Source of the DNA: Dactylorhiza incarnata
Lineage: Eukaryota > Streptophyta > Magnoliopsida > Asparagales > Orchidaceae
Assembly: GCA_033032865.1 (NCBI GenBank)
Contig: JAWHQI010000259.1
Location: 186,001 to 250,000 of the forward strand
Length of the DNA: 64,000 nt
Reading direction: 5' to 3'
Part shown: one piece after another, positions 11,201 through 20,056 of the stretch
Layout: the number at the start of each line of letters is the position of its first letter
Position numbering within the stretch: the first letter of the stretch is position 1
Notes under the pieces: generated by a model
Database searches by the model: none
What the model saw: only the letters and a program-made list of their open reading frames with translations
Told to the model about the DNA's origin: nothing
Translations under genes and position numbers: made by a program

Positions 11201-11416
11201 GTCAGGGTAAAGCATTTTGCGATTGGCGACGTTGTGCTAAAAAAGGTTGATGCAGCAGCCCGAACAGGCAATGTCGGGAAGCTAAATCCTAATTGGGCTA
11301 GACCTTTCATAATCAAGGAGGTATTAAAAAGTGGGGCTTACCGCCTCCAAACAAGCGAGGGAGAAGACATTTCGCGCACTTGGAGCGGTGACGATCTCAA
11401 ACGGTTCTATCCTTAA
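8201..11416 (+). CDS. pol: G pol: reverse transcriptase, RNase H, integrase
   Basis: 1071 codons without a stop, in the gag-protease frame after TGA 8186-8188. There is no ATG at the start (the first codon counted is TTG), so it would be made by readthrough of gag-pol. RT has Y-V-D-D at residues 225-228. RNase H starts with YVDGASG, its Asp at residue 508. Integrase has the HHCC zinc site (His 718 to CVQC at 756) and the catalytic triad Asp 788, Asp 848, Glu 884, with exactly 35 residues between the last two. The C-terminus, WSGDDLKRFYP, is the usual Tat end. It would copy the RNA to DNA and integrate it. All key residues I can check are present. Confidence 0.93.
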   Translation: MEPAQATQEVPITKGAEKKLVINAELPDKEKMELISCLLENLDIFAWSAEDMPGVDPDVACHHLNVSPESKPIQQKKREVATKLALPIREEVSKLLRAGFISEIQYPTWMSNVVMVKKSGGKWCMCVDFTKLNKAFPKDCYPLPRIDVLVDSAVGYGFMSFLDAFSGYHQIKMHKPDIPHTSFITNDGCYCYLVMPFGLKNVGATYQRMMDTVFKHQKGRNLEVYVDDLLLKSKTFSLHLEDLVETFATLRRFKLKLNPLKYVFGASKAKFLGHLLTPDGLAPNPDKVKAILDMTPPRNTKEVQRLGGRLAGLSRFISKSGDKSVPFFKTLRGGSKFEWSEECNKAFEQLKEQLTSTPLLQSPREGEKLFLYLGVGPDAVSSVLVREENRRQFPIYYVSHILKDAETRYSILEKLALALVMSARRLRPYFQAHSVQVIIDHPLKNILEKPDHSGRLAKWAIELSEFEISYIPRTAIKAQILADFLVDTTELSPEQVVQSPLAWIIYVDGASGRNSVGAGVVLISPNGIRLEQAVKFFFPVTNNQAEYEALLAGLRLAKELGIEYVHVRTDSLVVASQVLGNYETREPILRKYLLLAKKEIRRFKSFIIEHIPRTQNEEADELLKLGLPSGGVTFELFHQAIDEAELMQIDHNPSWKDPYELFLSKGEFHHSIKDRRRFKRKAAYYYLITGVLYRRTLISPSARCVSEDEVPTILEEVHSGECGSHSGAKTLEKRILRQGYFWPTMRKDAEAFAKRCVQCQKFAPLQHLPAQSLRSITAPWPFVVWGMDLIGPFPIASSQRRFIIVMIDYFSKWVEAKALAKATTQIVRNFIWGEIVCRHGIPLAIVTDNGPQFNNPEMINFCDQVGIDLRFASVHHPRTNGQVEAANRQIQQVLMKRVLNQRGNWADQLPSILWTLRTTPSSATGETPFKLSHGSEVVVPVEFEVVTPRVVYAKEGGEAWIEDNDEAIKYSLDLIEELQDKETIRQEEVKRRMAKYFDKNVRVKHFAIGDVVLKKVDAAARTGNVGKLNPNWARPFIIKEVLKSGAYRLQTSEGEDISRTWSGDDLKRFYP

Positions 11417-11766
11417 AATATGTCTTCTTTACTTTCCTGCAATTTTTCAGATATTTTAATAAGAAGCCCCATACTGACACTTCTCCGTGTCTGATGTTCC
11501 CTTTTTTACATTTTCTCATATATCAAACTCATTGAACCACGGAGACATCGCCAAGTTCTACTCGAACCCCCTCGGATTGTAGTCATTAGCGTAAAACCAT
11601 GAAGATCATGTGTAGCGGGGAGTTTTCGCACACGTGTAGTGGTAGCTTGCCAATTCCCGTGCGGTGGTCTTCAGAACCTTGGATCCCGGCTGATATCCGA
11701 CACACCCCTGCATCAAGGGAGGTCTAGGTGAATGTTGGCTCTATCATGCCCCGAGAGGGATATAAT
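11417..11766. other. G spacer after pol
   Basis: About 350 bp following the pol stop. I see no frame, tandem repeat or clear stem; it leads into the hairpin row. Confidence 0.5.
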
Positions 11767-12288
11767 TACAGCTTTTATGATCTTTCTGAGGAAAGCAATG
11801 TCGGTATAGCCCCCGCGACATAGCCACACCTGCCCAACTGATCATCTTAGCCTGTGACTATCGAATACTCCTAGGTACTCTCAAGCGATGCCTAAGCGGG
11901 ACCCACAACTGAGTTGATCTATCTGAGGAAAGCAATGTTCGCCGCCTAGGCCCACCTGCCCAATTGATCAACTCGGCTTGTAGCCCTAGGCAAGAGAGCA
12001 GTCGAGTCGCTTACAGCCCTTATGACCACTTGAGGAAAGCAATGTTCGCCGCCTAGGCCCACCTGCCCACTTGGTCATCTGGGTCTGTACTTGTCTTTCT
12101 CTTTATTTCTACAGCTCTTATGACCACTTGAGGAAAGCAATGTTCGCCGTCTAGGCCCACCTGCCCACTTGGTCATCTGAGTCTGTAGTTATCTTTTATC
12201 GCATTACAGGGAAAGTATCTCATCCCATATGGTCATTATAGACCATCTGCAGGAAAAAGCAGGATTCCTATGTACATCACAAACCAGA
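11767..12288 (+). repeat. Row of four to five hairpin units with covarying stems
   Basis: Four tandem units of about 75-90 bp share a loop containing GAGGAAAGCAATGT and CACCTGCCCA and are closed by inverted repeats. Unit 3: TACAG, CCC, ATGACCA (12012-12028) pairs with TGGTCAT, GGG, CTGTA (12072-12089). Unit 4: the middle block is CTC against GAG (12115-12117, 12179-12181). Unit 2: GAGTTGATC pairs with GATCAACTC (11911-11919, 11966-11974). Unit 1: ATGATC pairs with GATCAT (11777-11782, 11840-11845). A degenerate fifth unit near 12244-12288 is closed by CATCTG/CAGATG. It lies between convergent genes: pol from the left, antisense gene A from the right. An RNA structure, processing signal or bidirectional terminator is possible. 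Confidence 0.8.
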
Positions 12289-12295
12289 TGACTTA

Positions 12296-13340
12296 ATACT
12301 CAAACCGGGCGGTTTGAAATAAGCGGGTACCAGGGTTTTCAGGCGGTCTGGTTATTAAACCATGCGGTCTAAAATCAGCAGGTTCCAAAGATGTCATGTG
12401 GTCCGGTGTTCAGACCGGACGGTTTGAAATGAACAGGATATCATTAAAATGTCACAAGGTAAATATCAAGGGAGCAAGCATAATCATGACCGGCCGACCT
12501 CAATATTCGGGTTGTGAATATATCATCTTTATGGGTTTCAACTCTATCCGATCGGCTAATTACAGGCTCTTTTCGATCAGACAGTTATGATTGGAAGTGT
12601 TAACCTACTAGTCGCACAAATTCTATATACAGCCCGTGCGGGTTATCAGCCAATGTTATATAAGGCTGTCATATAAATTGTTCGGATTAAATATTAATCG
12701 CACGGTCTATCGGCTGATCTTCTTACGACTTGATATTTTGTCTTACAAGGCAGTTATGTAGAGCCAGGTTATGGTCGCACGGCTTGATTATTTCAAAATC
12801 TTGATCGGTTGTCAGTTACATTCACGGGGGTGGGGCTTGCAGCAATCTTAGTTGCAAGTCGCCTGAGTTAAAGTACTGGCCGCTCGGTCTGATAATTATT
12901 CTTATGACATGCCATTCTTTATCCTGGAAAGCAAATATGCAGGGTCTAGTAGTAACCGCGCGGCTTGATTATGTTCGGCTTCCGGGATGTCGTAATGCAT
13001 TCATAATAAGTTAGCACCTTCTCAAAATGAATCGAACAAATTTGATCCGGATTGAAAGAAGCAAGCTATGCGAGTGGGTTTTTACCAATAGATACTTTAC
13101 CGGAATCCTGTGAAGAGCATTATCCTAACCGGATAAGTTAATATTAAATCGCACGACTTGGTTAGATTTAACACAGAAAAAGATCGCAAACAACCACAAG
13201 TAAGTCGCAAAAGGTAGACAGATAGACAGGTAAAAGTTTTCCATTTCATTATCAAAACATTCTTTACATTATATTTTAAGCCGACCGGCTAACAATGTCA
13301 AGCCGATGGCTATTCAAAACAAAAAGCAAAATACAAGCTA
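12296..13340. repeat. G spacer rich in CCGNGCGG-type palindromes
   Basis: Non-coding stretch with repeated imperfect palindromes, some at roughly 40-60 bp spacing: AAACCGGGCGGTTT near 12303, AGACCGGACGGTTT near 12412, AACCGCGCGGCTTG near 12955, and weaker ones near 12340, 12360, 12700 and 12880. Several are followed by TTGAAAT. This is the same word that fills U3 of the G LTR. No credible frame occurs; the short one at 12396-12590 is chance. Confidence 0.7.
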
Positions 13341-15154
13341 CTAATTATGCGACCTAAGTTTCTTAGACGCAGGGGTACTTGAGTGATCGCTCCCGTCAAT
13401 TGAAACGTCAGGGGAGTAACCCTCGCTACCCGACGAGGATGAACTGCTCAATTCGTCCGACTTGCGCCCAGCCTCTTCTTCGGAACCGCTGGATTCGGAC
13501 TCCGAGCCACTCTCCCCGCTCTCAGCCGCTGCGGGTTCTTCGGCCTCATCATCCCCGTCGTCGCTCTCCTCTGAACTGGATCCGTCGGCTTTGTTCTTTC
13601 CTTTGGCTTTCCGCCTGATCTTCTCTAACTTCTTTTGCAAGATCGGGTAGGCGTCTGAGAAGGTAAAATGCTCGAAACCAGGCGCGAACGCTTTGAGCTC
13701 CCGCAGGCGGTTGAAAGCATTGTCGATTCCCTCGGCGACATGAGGGAAAAGTTCCTGCTGATAAACCGGATTGGTCTCATCATACTTTGCCTGCAAAAAA
13801 GAGTAAGGTAAGAGACCGCGCGGTCTGGAAAATTCAGAAGGATGGCTGGACAGGTGATAACTTACCGACTCGGCTTCCTTTAGCCGCACATTCTCCTTCT
13901 TCAATTCGGCGATTTCCTTCTCTAGGTGATCATTTGCTTTAATCAACCTTTTGAAGGTCATTCCCATAAAGACATTGGTGATGAGGCTCTCGGCACCAAC
14001 CCGCGCGGCCTCCCGGGCGAGCTCTTCCTCGGGAATCCTCCTCAACCTCCTGAAGTTTCGTCGGCCGAACATGGCAATGCTAGCGGCCTCAGCATGCCGG
14101 CCCGACTTCTCATTCGTCCGATGGGGGAGCGCGGTAGAGACCTAAACACCGTCGCCGTCCGGATGCCATGACAAAACCGTGCGGCCTTTTAAATCCTTCA
14201 CCTTGCTAAAGGAACGAAGGGCGGAGAAGTCGCCCGAAGAGGCCGAATCCTCCCCGTCGGATGGAAGCGGCTTATTCCTGACTTGTCTTTTTCTCTTCTC
14301 CGTCTGAGTTAAGATTAAACCGGCCGGGCTGACCGGCTTGTTGGCAGGGACAACGGCTTCGGCTACAAAAAAGAGGAAAGGGTCAACACAAATGACCGAG
14401 CGGTCAATATTGAAGTCGGAAGCGGGTTAAAGGAAAGCTTACTATCTTCAGGCCGAACATTCTCTAGCTCGGCAAGTAGCGGGATGTAGTATCTTACGTT
14501 AAGCCGCTCATCCTCGAGAAGCTTGCAGGTTTTCTTCTCGACCTCGCTTATTGCGACCTGTTGAAAGGCCTCCTCTGGCCGCACTTGCGGATTCGGGTTC
14601 AACAGGCCAAGTCGGCCTTCGAAGATCAAGTATCTCTCCGACCAGGCTGTGACCTTGTTCGCGAGGTTAACCATCTTCAACCCGCGGCAGCCAAAGTAGA
14701 GATGGCCTTTGAAGACATTCGATTCAGAGTCCGGGATGGCCCGCACCGAGAATATTTTCCTGAAGAGATCTATAGAAAAGCGGACTCTCTCAGATCGCAG
14801 GTAGGAGATGAAGCTGCAAATTCCGGCCAACGAGTTAGGAGAAATCTGACCGGGTACAACTCCATAATGGTCAAAGACCATGGCGAGCTCAATCGAAATC
14901 GGGAACTTAAATCCGCAATCGAAATGGTCAATTGGGATCCCGATTTGGTTTGGGCCAGAAGAATTCATCCGCTCATCACGGAGCGGAAGTCGCGCGAGCA
15001 GCGGGCTGTCCGTCATGTGTTTCTCAACGAATTCGTCCAATTCGGCCTTGGTCAAACGGCACTCCTCGTGGTCTGCTGAGTGAAAAGCCACAGCGGCTTC
15101 GGAGCGGGTAGCAGAGGTTTTCGCAGGTCGCTTCGGCTGGCGCTTTCCTCCCAT
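13341..15154 (-). pseudogene. G antisense gene A: Transposase_28-type protein, three exons, one stop
   Basis: Spliced minus-strand gene opposite to gag-pol. Exon 1 (15154-14443) starts at ATG and carries a region I recognise as the Transposase_28 ('putative gypsy type transposon') domain: GFKFPIS, VFDHYGVVPGQISPNSL, FSIDLFRKIFSV. Intron 1 is 14442-14363 (GTAAGC...TTTTTTGTAG), exon 2 is 14362-13866, intron 2 is 13865-13791 (GTAAGT...TTTTTTGCAG), exon 3 is 13790-13341. The reading frame is kept over both junctions, with one in-frame TAG at 14144-14142. After the domain come basic sequence, a short coiled coil (FKRLIKANDHLEKEIAELKK) and an acidic Ser/Glu/Asp tail. Total about 552 residues. The function of this family is unknown. 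Domain name is from memory; an HMM search would settle it. Confidence 0.75.
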
Positions 15155-15513
15155 CTCGAAATTCTGGTAAAAAGACTTTCGGAAGGATGCTACTTATAAG
15201 AACGGTTGATTTGCATCTAACAAGGGTCAAATCACGGCTAGACCGATCAACCCGCGCGGGCACATCACCACAAAAGAATTACCAAGACAAGTATAATTCA
15301 AGCAGACAAATTAGAAAAGCACGGAAAGAAGTCGATCGGCTTATGAAGTAGTCCACAGGCATCAATCAACATTCAACACGAACATAAAGTAAATTCAAAA
15401 ACTCAGACCGCGCGGCCTGGAAAACAGACCAAATATCATGAAATCAAATTCAAACAGTCATCCAAAGGACCGAATAGGAATATTATTACAGATAAAGATC
15501 TTAAAATCACTCA
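15155..15513 (-). promoter_or_regulatory. Spacer upstream of antisense gene A
   Basis: Non-coding 359 bp between antisense genes B and A. It holds CCCGCGCGGG at about 15249-15258 and AGACCGCGCGGCCTGG at 15405-15420, the element's own palindrome word, upstream of the gene A start. I did not find a convincing TATA box. Promoter role is inferred from position only. Confidence 0.45.
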
Positions 15514-17691
15514 TCATTTGCGGGCATCACTCGGCGCATCTTCCCTATGAAGCCGCGCGACTTGGTCGCCTATCTGGAGAATTGTTGCTTGCATTTGGTT
15601 CATGTCGTGATTAAGGTGATTGATCATGCTATGAAGCCGCGCGGCATCCCTCTCTACCCGCGCCGCTGGAATTACACGGGTAGGAAGGGCCGTTGCGGGC
15701 TCATTCGCACTAGCAATATGTTGGATCGTCCCGGCCGCTGGAAGAGACGAGCCCGTCCCAGCATCCGGGCGGCCTGATCCACCCCGACCTCCATCAGCAG
15801 CATTAAGGGGACGTCGGCTTCCGCCGATCTCCCTCGACAAATGAAGATATTTATCGCGATAATAGGCGCAGTCCGCTTCAAGCTTCTGAATCTCCTTCTT
15901 CTCGCGATCAACCCGGGTGGTCAGTGCGGCCACCTGATCTTGCTGCGCTTTCTCCTTTTCTCGGCGCTCTCTCCGCTCGGTCTCCAGCACAGCCCGGCTC
16001 TCTTTCCTTTCAGCCTCCAGTTCTGCCCGCAATGCAATCTTTTCTTCTTGAGCGGTCTTCTCCCGCTCCTCAAGGGTCCTCAACTGCTTTGCAAGAGTTT
16101 CAAGATTCCTTTGAAGACGGCCCATCTCATCCTCCATCTGAGTATCTGGTACAACCCGGGATCCCGACGAAGGCGGATCAAGCGGAGGGAGATAGTACAC
16201 CAGTTCGCCCGGCTTCGGAATAGAGTCACGATCATCTACAATAAGAAAAAGCAGTCAGAAAGTGTTCAAAAGGAGATCGCTCTCTTCGAAACTTCCTCGC
16301 TTACAAGCCGCAGCGGTTTGGGTTGAATTCGGGCGGACAGGTCACCTTGCTTGCTCGGTATCAAACTTTCGGCGTTGTTCTCTCCACGATCTCTCGCTCT
16401 GCCTCCGCTTAGCAGCAGAAAATTGAGCAGCGGAGGGAAAGAAGCTGGGCGACGGGTTCAACAACGAAGCGCGCAACTTATTTTGAGGCCGCGGCCTGAA
16501 AAAATGAACAGGGTGGTAACCCGCTTCCTTTTTACCTTGCAGCAAAAGATTGGGTGGCGGCGGTGGCGGCCTGGAAAGTTGATCTCTTACTCGTTCCGCC
16601 TTCACCTGCATAAATCGGAGACCGGTCATCACAGTATCTTCATGAGACGGTACGGTCCTTTCGGTTCTGGTCGCAACCTCAGGGGGGACGGCCGCCTGAG
16701 TGCTAGCTGCAACCTCAGGTAGGGCGGCCTCCTTAATGCCAGTCGCATCCTCAGACAGGGCGGCTCCTTTCTCTCCTGGCGGGTTAGCAGCCTGCAGTTC
16801 GGAAGAAGTTCTCAGCTGATCATCTTGCTTCTGAAGAGAATCAAAATCCTTGAGGAGGTCACTTACAAAAATGCTATGGGCGTCAACGAGAGCCTGGTCA
16901 TTCGACTGGGGGGAGGGAGTAATCATGCCCTCCGAGACTTCATTCTCGCGCGACTTGCCTTGCAGGCTGTCCGCTTTCGGTCTCCCGGACGCTGCCTTGT
17001 TCTTGGCTTTTAGCCTCTTCATCTTCTTCAGAAGCCTGTCCGCCGCGGACTCCTCCTTCCTCTTTTTCGACTTCAGGACGGCTGACTTTTCCGGGCTATC
17101 CTCGATGTTGACTACTGAAGCTTGTTGGTCGCTCGGCTTGGGGGAGTCAACTGCCTCTCCCCCTTCATCTCTAATTTTTAGATGAAAAACCCCGGACGGG
17201 GTGACCTCCATCTTGAAAGACTCATCACCATCGCTCTTCGGGACGACGGTCTCCAAGTCTGTCTTATCCGGCGGAGGAGGCGGGTTGTCTCCCTTGTCAA
17301 AGAAGGCTGGGGGATCAGTTGGGAATGGATTCGGGCGAATCACCTCCTTTCTAATCGATAAGTCGACTGACAAATCGGGATGCAGGTCGGTCGGCTTACT
17401 CGCTTCCTTTTTGGTCGATAAGTCGACTGTCAGCTCGGGAGGCAGGTCGGTCGGCCTACTCGTGGAAGCGACCGTTGCTATATTGTCAGGCCGTGTCGTT
17501 TTCTTCTTCTTCCTCTTATCCTTCGAGCGGTCTCTCTCGCGGTTTTTTCCGGGCTTCTCAAGAACTTCGAGCTGGGCCATTAAATCCACCATCTTTTTCG
17601 GGCTGTTCAGCCTAAAAGTCCTAACCGCAATAGGCAAGTAGTGACTCGTGATAGCAATAGATTTATGCCAGAATAGAAGCTCCTGGAACAT
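15514..17691 (-). CDS. G antisense gene B: basic/coiled-coil protein, two exons
   Basis: Exon 1 (ATG at 17691, frame to 16342) codes for a hydrophobic start followed by Lys/Arg-rich then Pro/Ser/Asp-rich low-complexity sequence. Exon 2 (16235-15514) codes for a long charged coiled coil rich in Glu, Arg and Lys, then a Gly-rich linker and a final heptad-like stretch. A donor GTGAC at 16345 and acceptor CTTATTGTAG ending at 16236 bound an intron of about 110 bp. With these sites the frames do not join, so a one-base indel or another splice site is needed. No enzymatic domain is visible. The start lies 91 bp from the 3' LTR, so the LTR may act as an antisense promoter. Confidence 0.6.
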
Positions 17692-17782
17692 TTTATAACC
17701 AACAGGGTGAAATCGGCGCGGTCTCCGGCTAGAACTGATATTTTTGAAATCTTCTCAGAAATTTAAAAATATGCGGGGATTA

Positions 17783-18556
17783 TGTTTACCCAGAAGACCG
17801 CTTTTAAGAGGATTACTCGCAGACCGTGCGGTTTGCAGATCCAAGTCGCCCGGCTCAGGTTATACAAGGTCCATCAACACCAACTAGCACAAGCCGGGCG
17901 GTCTGACATAATTCAGATCATCCTCAAGTACTAAGGATAATCCAGGCCCAAGTCCAACAGGACAAGTCGCGGTCTCAAGTCGGAGACCGGGCGGATTGTG
18001 CCATAGAGACAAGCCAAGGTTTGGGATCAAAGAACAAGACACAGTCTCAATACGAAGACCGCCTAGATTGCATCGTCACCTTGGTCGCATCATCCTCAGC
18101 CTCTGGTCAGACAGGTGGGAAGGGCAAGCCGCCAAGTCGCGCGGCTTCTTTCTTTTCCTTCTTTGTGTATCCCGTCACCGCCTGCCCGTTTCTCCTGTAC
18201 CCGGGCAGACGGTTATTTTATCCCTGCCCGTTCGGGCAGGCCCCCGAGCCTATAAATAGGGGGCGGCACTGTTCCCAAGGGACACACTCGAATCCAGGAG
18301 CTCGCTTGTTTGAGCTGCGGTCTCGAGTTTCCCGTCTTGCGGACTGTCTGACCGGCCGGCTTCTCTTTTCCTGAACATGTAATCGCTGTAACCGCCTTAT
18401 TTTGATCAAAGGAAAGCTCGTCACAGGAGTGGCATTCGCCGTGACGGGAGAAGTCTGGCCTTGACCGCTGCTAGCGGTCCCATTTTTCCCACCTAAAAAG
18501 TAACCGGCAACCCGCAGCCTCCGATCTCCTTCGGAGGTGCGATTTCGGACCCAACA
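17783..18556 (+). repeat. G 3' LTR
   Basis: 774 bp, partner of 4991-5764 with about 19 differences, mostly C/T or G/A transitions as expected from methylated cytosine decay. The preceding polypurine tract is weak (GCGGGGATTA at 17773-17782). TATA box repeats at 18251-18259. The second CCGGG target copy follows at 18557-18561. Confidence 0.93.
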
Positions 18557-18561
18557 CCGGG

Positions 18562-19974
18562 TACATCTACTCTTCTACCCACTGGTAGGAATCCACTAGG
18601 AGAGTTGATCAGGTACCCTCACACCAAGGTGTTTTTGTTCAGGTGTCCACACACCAATGGAGGTTTGATCAGGTGCCCAATTCACCTATAAGATTTTGAT
18701 CAGGTGCTTATAAACCAACTAGATTTTTTGATCAGGTGTCTTGCCACCAACAGGTAAACTTTTGAAGGGAGTTTTAACCCTGTACAAGATGGGGAAGGAG
18801 AAAGGGAAAGATTTATTGTTCTTCTCTTTTTGCTGAGAAGACTCTTGATGAAGATCTTGATTGGTAGTTGTGTTTGGATCTTGATAATGATGCTGAAGGA
18901 AGCTCCCCCTGTCTGATTTAGAATAGATGATAGCTTGTGGATGGAGCTTCTCCTCTAGATTGTGATACTTTTCTTCTTCTTCTTCCTGAGCAAATGATAT
19001 TGATTTGGTGTCTCAGGTTGTAGAAGATCTGCAAGAAATATGTTAGCAAAAAGAAGATAATATAATTTGGATTTGTTCTTCTTTTTGCTCCTCTGATTTT
19101 CTTCTTCTTTCTTTTCTTCTCTAATTCCTGTACGGCAATATTAATATGTTCTGTCTCTTGATTTCTTCTCTGTTCTTCTCTCTGAATATATAATCTGGAG
19201 ATCTTGTGGCTGATTTGAATTCTTGCCGATAAGAAAGGAATATAATAAATATATCCTTTATTTCCCAGATCCTCGAGCAGATAAATTCCTTCTTTAGCTT
19301 GGTGCAATTGCTATAACATTTAATGTTTTGCTGCCAACGGCTATAATATTAAATGCTTCACGCTGTAAGGTTAAATCAATAATATATATAGTAATATATA
19401 AATAGGATAAATAAAATATTGCTTTAATAAAGTCTGACATCAAATATATATTTTAGTCAAGCTAAATAAAATATTACTGGAAGAAATTCATCGACCGGAG
19501 CTCTACGTTCGTCGAGCTCAACATTTGATTCGTCGACCAGATTATTAAATTTACTATTTTTGAATATCTGCTGAAATTCATCGAGCGCCTCACTGAAGGT
19601 TCATCGATCTCCTCTTTTCGTCGACCGCTGATCTGAGAATCTGTCGATCGCTGTTCTGGTTGGAATTCGTCGACCGTTGTTCTGTTGTTCTGATTTCGTC
19701 GACCGCCGCTTCCTTGATAATTTGTCGAGCGCTGTTATAGAATATAATCTGTTCGTCGGGCGCCGTTCGACGAATGCTGAGCGTCATCCGACGTTCGTCG
19801 AACGCAGCTAATATATGAAATACATTTCTTCTCTTATATTTCAGCCTATTATTTATATGTCTATTTGCAACCTTCTTTCTTAACGATAATTAATCTAAGT
19901 TATAATATATATTATGATATATACTTAGATGCTAAAGGTGGATTCTAACTCAAATCAAGCCTAAGGTTCCAACA
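18562..19974 (-). repeat. Y 5' LTR, part B, with second copy of the palindrome array
   Basis: Continues the Y LTR after G and matches 1247-2662. The TCGTCGA array is at about 19485-19805. Several units differ from the other LTR by one C/T or A/G change inside the word, for example CGTCGACCGTTGAT against CGTCGACCGCTGAT. Confidence 0.92.
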
Positions 19975-20056
19975 AAATTAAAAATGAAATATCATTACTC
20001 TACTTCATGATTTGGTTAATGTCTTTTCTTTTATTTGTTTTCTTATTTTTTGATCC

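Larger units (their letters stand above)
4991..18556 (+). mobile_element. G: Tat-type Ty3/gypsy retrotransposon with antisense genes
   Basis: Complete 13,566-bp element with 774-bp LTRs (TG...CA) and target duplication CCGGG (4986-4990, 18557-18561). Order on the plus strand: LTR, gag-protease, RT-RNase H-integrase, a long spacer with hairpins, then two minus-strand genes, then LTR. Pol before a long 3' region with antisense genes, and integrase closing the polyprotein, fit the Tat/Retand group. The LTRs differ at about 19 of 774 positions by eye, so insertion is fairly old but younger than Y, whose LTR it splits. Gag has a frameshift and a stop and a second stop lies before RT, so this copy is unlikely to move unaided. 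Confidence 0.95.
1023..19974 (-). mobile_element. Y: non-autonomous copia element, carrying G in its 5' LTR
   Basis: Complete minus-strand LTR element bounded by TG/CA and a 5-bp target duplication AAATT (1018-1022 and 19975-19979). LTRs are 1023-2662 (1640 bp) and 4765-4990 plus 18562-19974 (1639 bp once G and one copy of its target duplication are removed). Orientation is set by the primer site next to 4765 and the polypurine tract at 2663-2675, both on the minus strand. The 2.1-kb internal region holds only a truncated gag and no protease, integrase or RT. Its gag start and LTR edge resemble U, so U-like elements are the likely relatives. Confidence 0.92.

Noticed and set aside
16351..17641. 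Several plus-strand frames within the antisense genes of G
   Set aside because: They are the reverse of gene B codons; splice signals and coiled-coil content support the minus strand.
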